From contig JAXDOS010000207.1 in NCBI GenBank assembly GCA_034668785.1, forward strand, positions 1 to 9,919: a stretch of DNA of 9,919 bases. The letters run 5' to 3'. The translations under genes and the position numbers were made by a program. The notes under the pieces were generated by a model. The model worked only from the letters and a program-made list of their open reading frames with translations. It did no database searches and had not been told where the DNA came from. Shown piece by piece: positions 1-6,272 of the stretch (position 1 is the first letter of the stretch; each line of letters starts with the position of its first letter). The stretch is from CANKHA01 sp034668785 (GTDB lineage Bacteria > Pseudomonadota > Alphaproteobacteria > Rhizobiales > Xanthobacteraceae).

Positions 1-2
1 GC

Positions 3-722
3 TTCGCCGGCTATGTCGCGTCCTTGCCGATGAATGATCCGGACGCGGCGGTCAAGGAAGCCGAACGGGCGTTTAAGGGCGGCGCCAATGGATTGCAGAT
101 CCATTCAAACGTGAATGGCGCGCCGCTTGATGAGCCGCGATTCCTGGCGGTGTTCGAAGTCGCCGCGCAATATGGCAAGCCAATCCTGCTGCATCCGAGC
201 CGGGGCGCAGACATCCCGGACTATAAGACGGAAAGCAAATCTAAATACGAAATCTGGTGGACCTTCGGTTGGCCGTATGAGACCAGCGTAGCGATGGCGC
301 GTCTTGTCTTCTCCGGCATCATGGACAAGCTGCCCAATTTGAAAGTGCTGGCGCATCATATGGGCGCCATGGTTCCGCTTTTCGAAGGCCGCGTCGGTCC
401 GGGCTGGGATCAGCTCGGCAAGCGCACAACGGACGAGGATCTCACCGTTGTGTTGAAGCAGTTGAAAAAACGGCCATTTGAATATTTCAAAGACTTTTAT
501 GCCGATACGGCGGTGTTTGGTTCGCGCGCAGCCACGGTATGCGGCCTTTCCTTCTATGATCCGGACAAGGTGCTGTTCGCGTCGGACTCGCCGTTCGATC
601 CCGAGCGCGGGCCTGGATATATCCGCGACACGATCAAGGTGTTGGATTCCATCGACATGCCGGCGGATGTGCGGGAGAAAATCTGCTTTCGCAACGCGCA
701 AAAACTGTTCGGCTTGCGCTGA
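3..722 (+). CDS. Amidohydrolase family protein (ACMSD-like TIM-barrel metal hydrolase), 5' partial
   Basis: The reading frame is open to the left edge, so the start lies outside the window; 239 residues are visible and family members are usually about 300-350, so the N-terminal part is missing. The fold is the amidohydrolase-2 (aminocarboxymuconate-semialdehyde decarboxylase-like) TIM barrel. Visible family hallmarks are a strand ending in ILLHPS (about residue 60), the LAHHMG strand with its histidines (about residue 117), and the C-terminal LFASDSPF strand whose Asp is the usual metal or catalytic ligand (about residue 195). The N-terminal HxH metal motif should lie before position 1 and cannot be checked. 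Such enzymes hydrolyse or decarboxylate ring-cleavage products and other organic acids in the cytoplasm; the substrate cannot be read from sequence. The next gene, 93 bases on, is a Bug/TctC binding protein, a common partner of such enzymes, which suggests a catabolic operon. The family call is solid and the substrate unknown. Confidence 0.9.
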   Translation, partial: FAGYVASLPMNDPDAAVKEAERAFKGGANGLQIHSNVNGAPLDEPRFLAVFEVAAQYGKPILLHPSRGADIPDYKTESKSKYEIWWTFGWPYETSVAMARLVFSGIMDKLPNLKVLAHHMGAMVPLFEGRVGPGWDQLGKRTTDEDLTVVLKQLKKRPFEYFKDFYADTAVFGSRAATVCGLSFYDPDKVLFASDSPFDPERGPGYIRDTIKVLDSIDMPADVREKICFRNAQKLFGLR

Positions 723-815
723 AAGGCCGCGCCGGTCGCGGGAAAGTTGCTTGGCACCGCGGGATGGCCGGCGTAAACTCAAGGCTTGTAGATAACCTTT
801 AAACCGGGTGCTCCC

Positions 816-1778
816 ATGAAGCGTTCGTTGATTACGATTGCCACTGTTCTCGCCCTAGGCACGTTCGCGGCGCAGGCGGCGGATTGGCCGACCAAACCGG
901 TGCGGATTATCGTGCCTTTCGCGGCCGGCGGTTCCGCCGACACGCTCGGCCGCGCCTTCAGCGAGCCGCTCAGCACCGTGTTCAAACAACAGTTCGTCAT
1001 CGAGAACCGCGGCGGAGCAGGGGGATTGGTCGGATCCCAGGCGGTCGCCCAATCCGCGCCGGACGGCTACACCTTCGTTGTCTCTGGTATCGCGTCGCAC
1101 GTGATCGCGCCGGAAACCACCGCCAATCCTGGCTTCGATCCGGTGAAAGATTTCACCCACGTGGCTTATTTCGGTGGGCCGCCGATCGTGATGATCGTGC
1201 ATCCTTCGCTTGGCGTGAAGTCGCTCAAGGAATTGCTGGAGCTGGCGAAGAACAGCAAGGAACCGTTGGGCTATGTGTCGCCCGGTCCCGGCACGCTCGG
1301 CAACATGGTGGCGGAATATTGGGCGCGCAAGCAGAACATCCAATTCCTGCATATCCCCTACAAAGGCGCGGCCCAGGCGGTCACCGATCTCATCGGCGGC
1401 CATGTGAAGGTCGGCTCGATGACTTTCACCACCGCGAGCGCGCAAATCCGCAGCGGCAATGTTATTCCGCTCGCGGTGACCTCCGCTCAGCGCCTCGCGG
1501 AATTCCCCGACCTGCCAACTTTCAAGGAGCTTGGCTATCCGGACATGGTCGCGGTGACCTGGTTCTCGCTGTCGGGTCCCAAGGGCCTGCCTGACGATAT
1601 CGTCCAGGCGGTCAATCGTGAGGTCGACAAGGCCAAGGATAATCCGGAAGTGCAAAAGCGCTTGGCGCTTGAGGCCATGCAGACCGAGAAAATGTCTCCA
1701 GCGGAATTCACGAAATTCGTCGAGAGCGAGCTTGTCAAATGGGGTCCGGTGGCCAAGGCGGTCATCAAGGCCGAATAA
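816..1778 (+). CDS. Tripartite tricarboxylate transporter substrate-binding protein (Bug/TctC family)
   Basis: This 320-residue protein has the normal length for the Bug family of periplasmic binding proteins, which capture carboxylates or aromatic acids for a TctAB permease. A Sec signal peptide is clear: MKRS, a hydrophobic run, then AQA at residues 19-21 before the mature start ADWPTKPVR. The family signature WPTKPVRIIVPFAAGGSAD follows at residues 24-42, and the ligand-pocket segment HIPYKGAAQAVTDLIGG is around residues 179-195 (Y182, K183, G184). The start is the only ATG that provides the signal peptide; the ribosome site is weak (GGGTG, about 6 bases upstream). No tctA or tctB follows it. 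A TctA permease lies about 7 kb away on the opposite strand, so this binder may be an orphan, which is common in genomes with expanded Bug families. It probably shares a transcript with the amidohydrolase. The ligand is unknown. Confidence 0.95.
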   Translation: MKRSLITIATVLALGTFAAQAADWPTKPVRIIVPFAAGGSADTLGRAFSEPLSTVFKQQFVIENRGGAGGLVGSQAVAQSAPDGYTFVVSGIASHVIAPETTANPGFDPVKDFTHVAYFGGPPIVMIVHPSLGVKSLKELLELAKNSKEPLGYVSPGPGTLGNMVAEYWARKQNIQFLHIPYKGAAQAVTDLIGGHVKVGSMTFTTASAQIRSGNVIPLAVTSAQRLAEFPDLPTFKELGYPDMVAVTWFSLSGPKGLPDDIVQAVNREVDKAKDNPEVQKRLALEAMQTEKMSPAEFTKFVESELVKWGPVAKAVIKAE

Positions 1779-1837
1779 GGCAGCCGGCCTGCTGCTGAAA
1801 TGGTGTGGGTTCCGCGGCTGCCGGTGCGATAAGCACC
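1779..1837 (+). terminator. Tandem inverted repeats after the Bug/TctC gene, possible terminator
   Basis: Two inverted repeats follow the TAA stop directly. The first is an 8-base stem, GGCAGCCG at 1779-1786 pairing with CGGCTGCC at 1815-1822, around a 28-base loop. The second is a perfect 5-base stem, GGTGC at 1823-1827 with GCACC at 1833-1837, around GATAA. Only TTG follows, so there is no convincing U-run. They may end or attenuate transcription from the catabolic genes before the phosphate operon, or be leader structure for the next gene. Confidence 0.35.
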
Positions 1838-1877
1838 TTGCGCGGGGACATTTCGGCGGGCTAAGCGTTGGGCTATC

Positions 1878-1889
1878 GGCGGCGCCGCC
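1878..1889. repeat. 12-base GC palindrome upstream of the DUF47 gene
   Basis: GGCGGCGCCGCC is a perfect palindrome, ending 23 bases before the ATG of the DUF47 gene. It may be a chance product of GC-rich trinucleotides. As it lies in a leader that also carries the inverted repeats at 1779-1837, it is recorded as possible structure. I see no Pho box (paired CTGTCAT-like repeats) in this gap. Confidence 0.3.
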
Positions 1890-1912
1890 CTGGCGCGGAT
1901 ACGAGATGCCAC

Positions 1913-2557
1913 ATGCTGCGCTGGTTTCATGCGTTGATGCCGAAGGAGGAGCGCTTCTTCGCGCTGTTTGCGCGCCATACCCAAGCGGTGGTTGCCGGCG
2001 CTGAAGCCCTGCGCGCGATGCTCGAAGGCGGCGACGCGGTGGCAAAGAACTATCAAGCCGTCATGGACCGCGAACACGACGCCGACGACGTTACTCGTGA
2101 GGTGCTGATCGCGGTGCGGCGCACCTTCATCACGCCTTTCGACCGCGGCAATATTCGCGACCTCATCACCTCGATGGACAACACCATCGACCAGATGCAA
2201 AAGACGGCCAAGGCGGTCAGGCTGTTCGACGTTACCACCTTCACGCCGCAGATGAAGGCCATGGCCGACGACATCGTCAAATGCGCGCGGCTGGTGCAGG
2301 AAGCGATCCCGCTGTTGAAATCGATCAGTTCGGAAGCGGTGCGCCTGAGCAACATCACCGAGCAGATTTCCAAGCTCGAAGGCATTGCCGACGAGATGCA
2401 CGACACCGGCCTGCGGGAGCTTTATCTGGCCAACGTCACGAACAACTCGATGGCCTTCTTCATCGGCAACGAGGTCTACGATCACCTGGAAAAGGTCGTT
2501 GACCGCTTCGACGACGTAGCGAACGAAATCCACGGCATCGTCATAGAGCACGTTTGA
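1913..2557 (+). CDS. DUF47 family (PhoU-like) phosphate transport accessory protein
   Basis: The 214-residue protein starts MLRWFHALMPKEERFFALF and is almost wholly helical, matching the DUF47/TIGR00153 family, distant relatives of PhoU. The segment with DRGNIRDLITSMDNTIDQM (about residues 79-97) is a family hallmark. The frame extends back to a TTG at 1868, but that extension is an arginine-rich translation of GC-rich leader with no family match. The ATG at 1913 gives the usual family length and has GAG 7 bases upstream. The protein is expected to be cytoplasmic and to work with the Pit transporter, whose gene begins 19 bases after its stop. The same order is known as orfA-pit in Sinorhizobium meliloti, where the operon is the low-affinity phosphate system and is repressed through PhoB in phosphate starvation. 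Its biochemical role in this family remains unclear; control of the transporter is an inference. Confidence 0.92.
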   Translation: MLRWFHALMPKEERFFALFARHTQAVVAGAEALRAMLEGGDAVAKNYQAVMDREHDADDVTREVLIAVRRTFITPFDRGNIRDLITSMDNTIDQMQKTAKAVRLFDVTTFTPQMKAMADDIVKCARLVQEAIPLLKSISSEAVRLSNITEQISKLEGIADEMHDTGLRELYLANVTNNSMAFFIGNEVYDHLEKVVDRFDDVANEIHGIVIEHV

Positions 2558-2576
2558 CTCCGTCGAGGCAGGAAAC

Positions 2577-3584
2577 ATGGACGGTGTCGCGCTTGCTTTC
2601 CCGGTCCTGGTGGGCCTGATCATTGTCGCGCTGCTGTTCGACTTGTTGAACGGCCTGCACGACGCGGCGAACTCAATCGCCACCATCGTGTCGACGCGCG
2701 TGCTCAGCCCGCGCTACGCCGTGGCCTGGGCCGCCTTCTTCAACTTCATCGCCTTCCTGTTCTTCGGCCTGCACGTCGCGCAGACACTCGGAACCGGCAT
2801 CATTGACGTGCATATCGTCGATGCGCGGGTGATATTCGCCGCCCTCATGGGCGCCATCATCTGGAACATCATCACCTGGATCCTCGGCATACCGTCGAGC
2901 AGTTCGCACGCCTTGGTGGGCGGGCTGGTCGGCGCGGGCTTCAGCAAGGCCGGCCTCAGCGCCATCGTGTGGAAAGGACTGACGCTCACCGGCGCCGCCA
3001 TCGTGCTGTCGCCGCTCTCTGGTTTCCTTCTGGCACTAGTCCTAGTTCTAGTCGTGTCATGGATTTTCCTCCGGCGGACCCCGTTCGCCGTCGACCGCCT
3101 GTTCCGCACGCTTCAGTTCGTCTCGGCGTCGCTCTACTCGCTCGGCCATGGCGGCAACGACGCGCAGAAGACGATGGGTATCATCGCGGTTCTGCTGTTC
3201 TCCCAGGGCTATCTGGGCACCGAATTCTACGTTCCATTTTGGGTGGTGCTCACGTGTCAGGCGGCGATGGGGATCGGCACTTTCATGGGCGGCTGGCGCA
3301 TCGTGCATACGATGGGGTCGAAGATCACGCGACTGACGCCGATGCAGGGCTTCTGTGCCGAAGCCGGCGGCGCGGCGACTTTGTTCATGGCCACGTGGTT
3401 TGGCATTCCCGTCTCCACCACTCACACCATTACCGGCGCGATTGTCGGGGTCGGAGCGGCGCGCAAAGTGTCGGGGGTGCGTTGGAGTGTGGCCAACAAT
3501 ATCGTCACCGCCTGGATACTGACGCTTCCAGCGACGGCGCTGATCGCCGGGCTCACCTATGCGGTGATGGGGCTATTTAGCTGA
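2577..3584 (+). CDS. pit: Inorganic phosphate transporter, Pit family
   Basis: This 335-residue inner-membrane protein belongs to the PiT family (PF01384), which imports phosphate, often as a metal-phosphate complex, driven by proton or sodium symport. The two inverted halves are visible. Each has the phosphate-site motif, FDLLNGLHDAANSIAT at residues 21-36 and SLGHGGNDAQKTMGII at about 188-203, and each has a serine/threonine-histidine turn, IPSSSSHALVGG at 105-116 and IPVSTTHTITGA at 277-288. About ten hydrophobic helices are present. The start is supported by GAGG 8 bases upstream, and the length matches bacterial low-affinity Pit proteins of rhizobial type. It forms an operon with the DUF47 gene 19 bases upstream. 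One oddity is a run of three CTAGTY hexamers encoding Leu-Val repeats at residues 154-159. The family is certain; the ion coupling is not shown. Confidence 0.96.
   Translation: MDGVALAFPVLVGLIIVALLFDLLNGLHDAANSIATIVSTRVLSPRYAVAWAAFFNFIAFLFFGLHVAQTLGTGIIDVHIVDARVIFAALMGAIIWNIITWILGIPSSSSHALVGGLVGAGFSKAGLSAIVWKGLTLTGAAIVLSPLSGFLLALVLVLVVSWIFLRRTPFAVDRLFRTLQFVSASLYSLGHGGNDAQKTMGIIAVLLFSQGYLGTEFYVPFWVVLTCQAAMGIGTFMGGWRIVHTMGSKITRLTPMQGFCAEAGGAATLFMATWFGIPVSTTHTITGAIVGVGAARKVSGVRWSVANNIVTAWILTLPATALIAGLTYAVMGLFS
3036..3053 (+). repeat. Three tandem CTAGTY hexamers inside pit
   Basis: CTAGTC, CTAGTT and CTAGTC lie end to end and in frame, coding for (Leu-Val)x3 at residues 154-159 in a membrane helix. 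CTA is a rare leucine codon in GC-rich proteobacteria and CTAG is usually strongly avoided, so three copies in 18 bases stand out from the surrounding coding sequence. Confidence 0.6.
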
Positions 3585-3587
3585 AAG

Positions 3588-3610
3588 AGCCGCTGCCGCG
3601 TCTCGCGGCT
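3588..3610. terminator. GC-rich hairpin between convergent pit and chemoreceptor genes
   Basis: AGCCGC at 3588-3593 pairs with GCGGCT at 3605-3610; alternatively CCGCG at 3596-3600 pairs with CGCGG at 3604-3608 around a TCT loop. It fills the 24-base gap between two facing stop codons and touches the TAG of the - strand gene. There is no T-run on either side, so it is a weak candidate for a bidirectional terminator, chosen mainly by position. Confidence 0.4.
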
Positions 3611-5579
3611 AAACCGCGACCTTGCCCAGGAAACTCTCCACTTCGGTCCGCAGCGTGTTAGCCGCCGTCTGCATCACTTCGGAAGTGGTGAGCATGGTTT
3701 GCGCCGAACTCCGTGCTCCCGTGGCGGCGCTGGAAACATCGCTGAGTACTGAAACAATCACTTTGGTGCCGGTGGCGGCGCTGGATACGTTGTGTGAAAT
3801 CTCACCCGTGGCTGCGTTCTGCTGCTCTACCGCGGCTGCCACGTCCGAGGTGTATTGATTGATCTGCTGCATGCGCTCGGAAATGCGGCGAATGGCCTCC
3901 ACCGCGCCGCCCGTGGAAGCCTGCACCGCGGAAATATGGCTGATGATTTCCTCGGTCGCCTTGGCGGTTTGCACCGCGAGCGATTTGACCTCGGAAGCAA
4001 CGATGGCGAAACCTCTGCCCGCCTCGCCCGCGCGGGCCGCCTCGATGGTGGCATTGAGCGCGAGCAAGTTGGTTTGACCGGCGATATTCTGGATGAGCTT
4101 GACCACTTCGCCGATCTTCTCGGCGGCGTTGGTTAGGCCGGCGATCTCATCGTTGGTGGCCTGCGCCTCGGTAACGGCGGTGCGGACCACTTCCGCGGTC
4201 CGATGCAATTGACGGCTGATCTCGCCAATCGAGGTTGACAATTCGTCAGCGGCGATCGCAGCGGTCGCCACGTTATCGGAAGCTTCGTTGGAAGTTTGCA
4301 GCGCTCCTTCGGCGCGCTGCGAGGTCTGGTCGGAGGAGCCGAACAGTGCCGTCGCCGTCGTGCGCATCGACGCGGTACCATCGCTTACCGTCTTCAGCCC
4401 GGATTCGACCCGCTCGCGGAAGGCTGAGATGGCAGCGTCGACCATTGTCCGCCGCTGCTCCTGCTCCATCATGGCCGTGCGCTCGTGGACGAAACGCTGC
4501 CGTTCGGTGACGTCCTCATGGATGCCCACCCAGGCGCCGCCCAGCATGGGCTGGTTGACGACAGAAATAGCGCGGCCATCAGGCAATATCATTTCGCCGC
4601 TTGTCCTTTCGCCCTTGGTCATCACTTGCATGATGTGGTCGTGGTATTGCTTAACGTCGCCGGCGAAATTCTTCTTCTTCACCCGCTCGTCGAGATAGGT
4701 GCGCAAGCTACAGCCGGGTGTCACGATTTCCGGCGACAGGTCATACATGCGCAGGAAAGGTTCGTTGCAAACGACAAGGCGGCCGGTCGCATCGAACATG
4801 CATAGCCCGTGCGACATGTTGTTCAACGCCGTTTCCAGCCGCAAGTTCTGCTCGCGCACGCGCCCGTCGGCGAAAGCGGCGACGGCACTCGTTCCTAATA
4901 CCGCCATGGTGGCACTGGCGACCGCCAAGGAAAGCCAAAGCGGCGAAAGCGAGAATGCATCGATAACGATGCTTGGATCGGGAACGATCTCCACCGCACC
5001 CATCGCGGTGAAGTGATGCGAAACAATCGCGAGCGTCAACAACACGCTGGCCCCGAAGCTGGCGCGCATGTCACGGCGGCGCAACGCGAGTGTCAGCGCT
5101 GCCATGCCTAAGAGCATGCCAAGGACGATGGACGCCAGGACGAGGTCCCAGGACCAGTGCACATGACCGGGTATTTCCAGAGCCGACATGCCGAGATAAT
5201 GCATGCAGGCCACGCCGGCGCCGATGATCGCACCGCCGGCGATCGCACCCCAGGATTTCGAGCCATAGACCGCAACTGCAATGCCGCAGCCGGTGATGAC
5301 TGTCGCGGCGACGAAGGAGAGCAACGTCAATTGGACGTCATAGCCGACCGCAATGCCGGGGTCATAAGCGAGCATGGCGACGAAATGCGTCGTCCAGATG
5401 CCGCATGCGGAGGTGGCGGCGGTGATGGCGACCCACATCAGGCGGGCGCGGCCACTGCTGACGAGCGCGCGGTGGAATAGGGTGATAGTCACCAGGCTGG
5501 CGAGCAGGCAAACAAGGCCGGCGATGACCACGAGTCGCAGGTCGTGCTGGGTCGTCAAGCAATTAAATATTTGAAACAT
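3609..5579 (-). CDS. Methyl-accepting chemotaxis protein with MHYT membrane sensor and PAS domain
   Basis: The 656-residue receptor has three parts. Residues about 10-240 form seven membrane helices of the MHYT domain, with its three His/Met motifs at THFVAM (64-69), CMHYLGM (125-131) and SHHFTAM (187-193); MHYT domains are proposed to bind copper and sense O2, CO or NO. Residues about 245-360 form a PAS domain (NNMSHGLCMFDATGRLVVCN at 253-272, closing at HEDVTERQRF). Residues about 425-640 form the MCP signalling coiled coil, with the conserved hairpin tip IQNIAGQTNLLALNATIEAARAGEAGRGFAIVASEV at 496-531, given here only as a landmark. I see no HAMP domain and no C-terminal CheR-binding pentapeptide. 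It should control the CheA kinase from the inner membrane as an energy or gas taxis receptor. No che genes are nearby, so it is a dispersed receptor. The ATG at 5579 precedes the first helix directly; a GGGG stretch lies 6-10 bases upstream. Its promoter region is shared with the divergent CAP gene. Confidence 0.95.
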   Translation of the reverse strand: MFQIFNCLTTQHDLRLVVIAGLVCLLASLVTITLFHRALVSSGRARLMWVAITAATSACGIWTTHFVAMLAYDPGIAVGYDVQLTLLSFVAATVITGCGIAVAVYGSKSWGAIAGGAIIGAGVACMHYLGMSALEIPGHVHWSWDLVLASIVLGMLLGMAALTLALRRRDMRASFGASVLLTLAIVSHHFTAMGAVEIVPDPSIVIDAFSLSPLWLSLAVASATMAVLGTSAVAAFADGRVREQNLRLETALNNMSHGLCMFDATGRLVVCNEPFLRMYDLSPEIVTPGCSLRTYLDERVKKKNFAGDVKQYHDHIMQVMTKGERTSGEMILPDGRAISVVNQPMLGGAWVGIHEDVTERQRFVHERTAMMEQEQRRTMVDAAISAFRERVESGLKTVSDGTASMRTTATALFGSSDQTSQRAEGALQTSNEASDNVATAAIAADELSTSIGEISRQLHRTAEVVRTAVTEAQATNDEIAGLTNAAEKIGEVVKLIQNIAGQTNLLALNATIEAARAGEAGRGFAIVASEVKSLAVQTAKATEEIISHISAVQASTGGAVEAIRRISERMQQINQYTSDVAAAVEQQNAATGEISHNVSSAATGTKVIVSVLSDVSSAATGARSSAQTMLTTSEVMQTAANTLRTEVESFLGKVAV

Positions 5580-5584
5580 CTGGC

Positions 5585-5626
5585 ACCCCGAGTTGTGGCT
5601 GGATAGTCGGCTACAGGGGTTTTTTT
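5585..5626 (+). terminator. Hairpin plus T-run, terminator-like, reading rightward
   Basis: ACCCC at 5585-5589 pairs with GGGGT at 5616-5620, and inside it TGTGGCT at 5594-5600 pairs with GGCTACA at 5609-5615 (two G-U pairs, 4-base bulge, 8-base loop). Six T follow at 5621-5626, the form of a rho-independent terminator for + strand RNA. No + strand gene ends here, so if real it would stop antisense transcription across the chemoreceptor before the CAP gene. On the - strand the same bases are the chemoreceptor leader, and the likely ribosome site (GGGG at 5589-5586) lies in the outer stem. Confidence 0.35.
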
Positions 5627-5630
5627 GCAG

Positions 5631-5656
5631 TTAATGATTGGTTAGCGAATGTTTAA
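5631..5656. promoter_or_regulatory. CtrA-like half-site cluster (TTAA-N7-TTAG-N7-TTAA)
   Basis: TTAA at 5631-5634, TTAG at 5642-5645 and TTAA at 5653-5656 are each separated by exactly 7 bases. The alphaproteobacterial cell-cycle and motility regulator CtrA binds TTAA-N7-TTAA, so the array gives two overlapping sites, each with one mismatch. It sits 52-77 bases upstream of the chemoreceptor ATG and 82-107 bases upstream of the divergent lipoprotein ATG. CtrA control of chemotaxis genes is established in several alphaproteobacteria. The region is AT-rich, which raises the odds of chance half-sites. No clean -35/-10 pair could be assigned for either gene. Confidence 0.4.
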
Positions 5657-5737
5657 TTATCCCTTCTCTTTAAGCGGTTACCAGCGTTTGCATACGACCC
5701 TCACGGGCAACTGATTCGAAGCCGGAGACCGATCCAG

Positions 5738-6262
5738 ATGAAATTCCGCTGGTGCTATGCCGACAGGCTCTTTTGCGCCCTTGCCATCGCGGCGCTGGGG
5801 GGCTGCGCCGCCGAGCAGGCGCCGCCGCCGGCGGAACCGAGCTTTTATCGCAGCCTCGCCCAGCCCGGTGCTGAACTCGATGCTGCCACCGCGCAATCGA
5901 TGATATCGGGATACCGCCAGAACAATGGGCTGACCGCGGTCGCGCTGGATCCGACGTTGATGAAGCTGGCCGAGCAACATGCGCAGGGCATGGCCCAGCG
6001 CGACAAGGTGGACCACAACATCGGCGGTACCTTCCAGCAGCGCCTGGCGAAATCCGGCTATAAAACAAAGGTCGGGGCGGAGAATATCGGGGCGGGATAT
6101 CACACGCTGGCAGAAGCTTTTTCCGGCTGGCGCGATTCGCCGCCGCATCGTTCCAACATGTTGCTGAAAGGCGCGACGCGCATGGGCATCGCCGCCGTCT
6201 ACGCGCCCAACTCCAAATACAAGGTATATTGGTCGATGGCTGTCGCGGCGCCCCCCGACTAG
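5738..6262 (+). CDS. CAP (SCP/PR1-like) domain lipoprotein
   Basis: The 174-residue protein starts with a lipoprotein signal peptide: charged N-terminus, hydrophobic core, and lipobox LGGC at residues 20-23, so it should be lipidated at C23 and anchored in the envelope. A proline-rich linker (APPPAEP) leads to a CAP/SCP domain (PF00188) over about residues 50-170. Its usual pocket residues are visible: H93 in VDHN, E115 in AENIG, and H137 in WRDSPPHRSNML, followed by the final strand YKVYWSMAVA. Bacterial CAP proteins are secreted or surface proteins of mostly unknown function; lipid, sterol or cell-wall binding has been described in relatives. The start has GGAG 10 bases upstream. The gene is divergent from the chemoreceptor with 158 bases between, and ends 10 bases before the convergent acyltransferase gene. 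The family is confident and the role unknown. Confidence 0.93.
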   Translation: MKFRWCYADRLFCALAIAALGGCAAEQAPPPAEPSFYRSLAQPGAELDAATAQSMISGYRQNNGLTAVALDPTLMKLAEQHAQGMAQRDKVDHNIGGTFQQRLAKSGYKTKVGAENIGAGYHTLAEAFSGWRDSPPHRSNMLLKGATRMGIAAVYAPNSKYKVYWSMAVAAPPD

Positions 6263-6272
6263 CGGGACGCGG

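Noticed and set aside
105..782. 225-codon open frame on the - strand
   Set aside because: Antisense shadow of the amidohydrolase; arginine-rich product with no domain.
1868..1912. TTG start extending the DUF47 protein by 15 residues
   Set aside because: The extension is arginine-rich, overlaps the palindromic leader, and the ATG at 1913 gives the normal family length and N-terminus.
855..2045. Long open frame of 396 codons on the - strand
   Set aside because: It lies antisense to the clear Bug/TctC gene and its product is low-complexity, rich in Arg, His and Gly, as expected from reading GC-rich coding DNA backwards.
1535..2686. Long open frame of 383 codons on the - strand
   Set aside because: It is antisense across three real genes and an intergenic gap, with no recognisable domain.
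5602..5609. GCCGACTA on the - strand as a flagellar sigma-28 -10 element for the chemoreceptor
   Set aside because: The bases 15 upstream do not form a TAAA-like -35, so only half of the motif is present.
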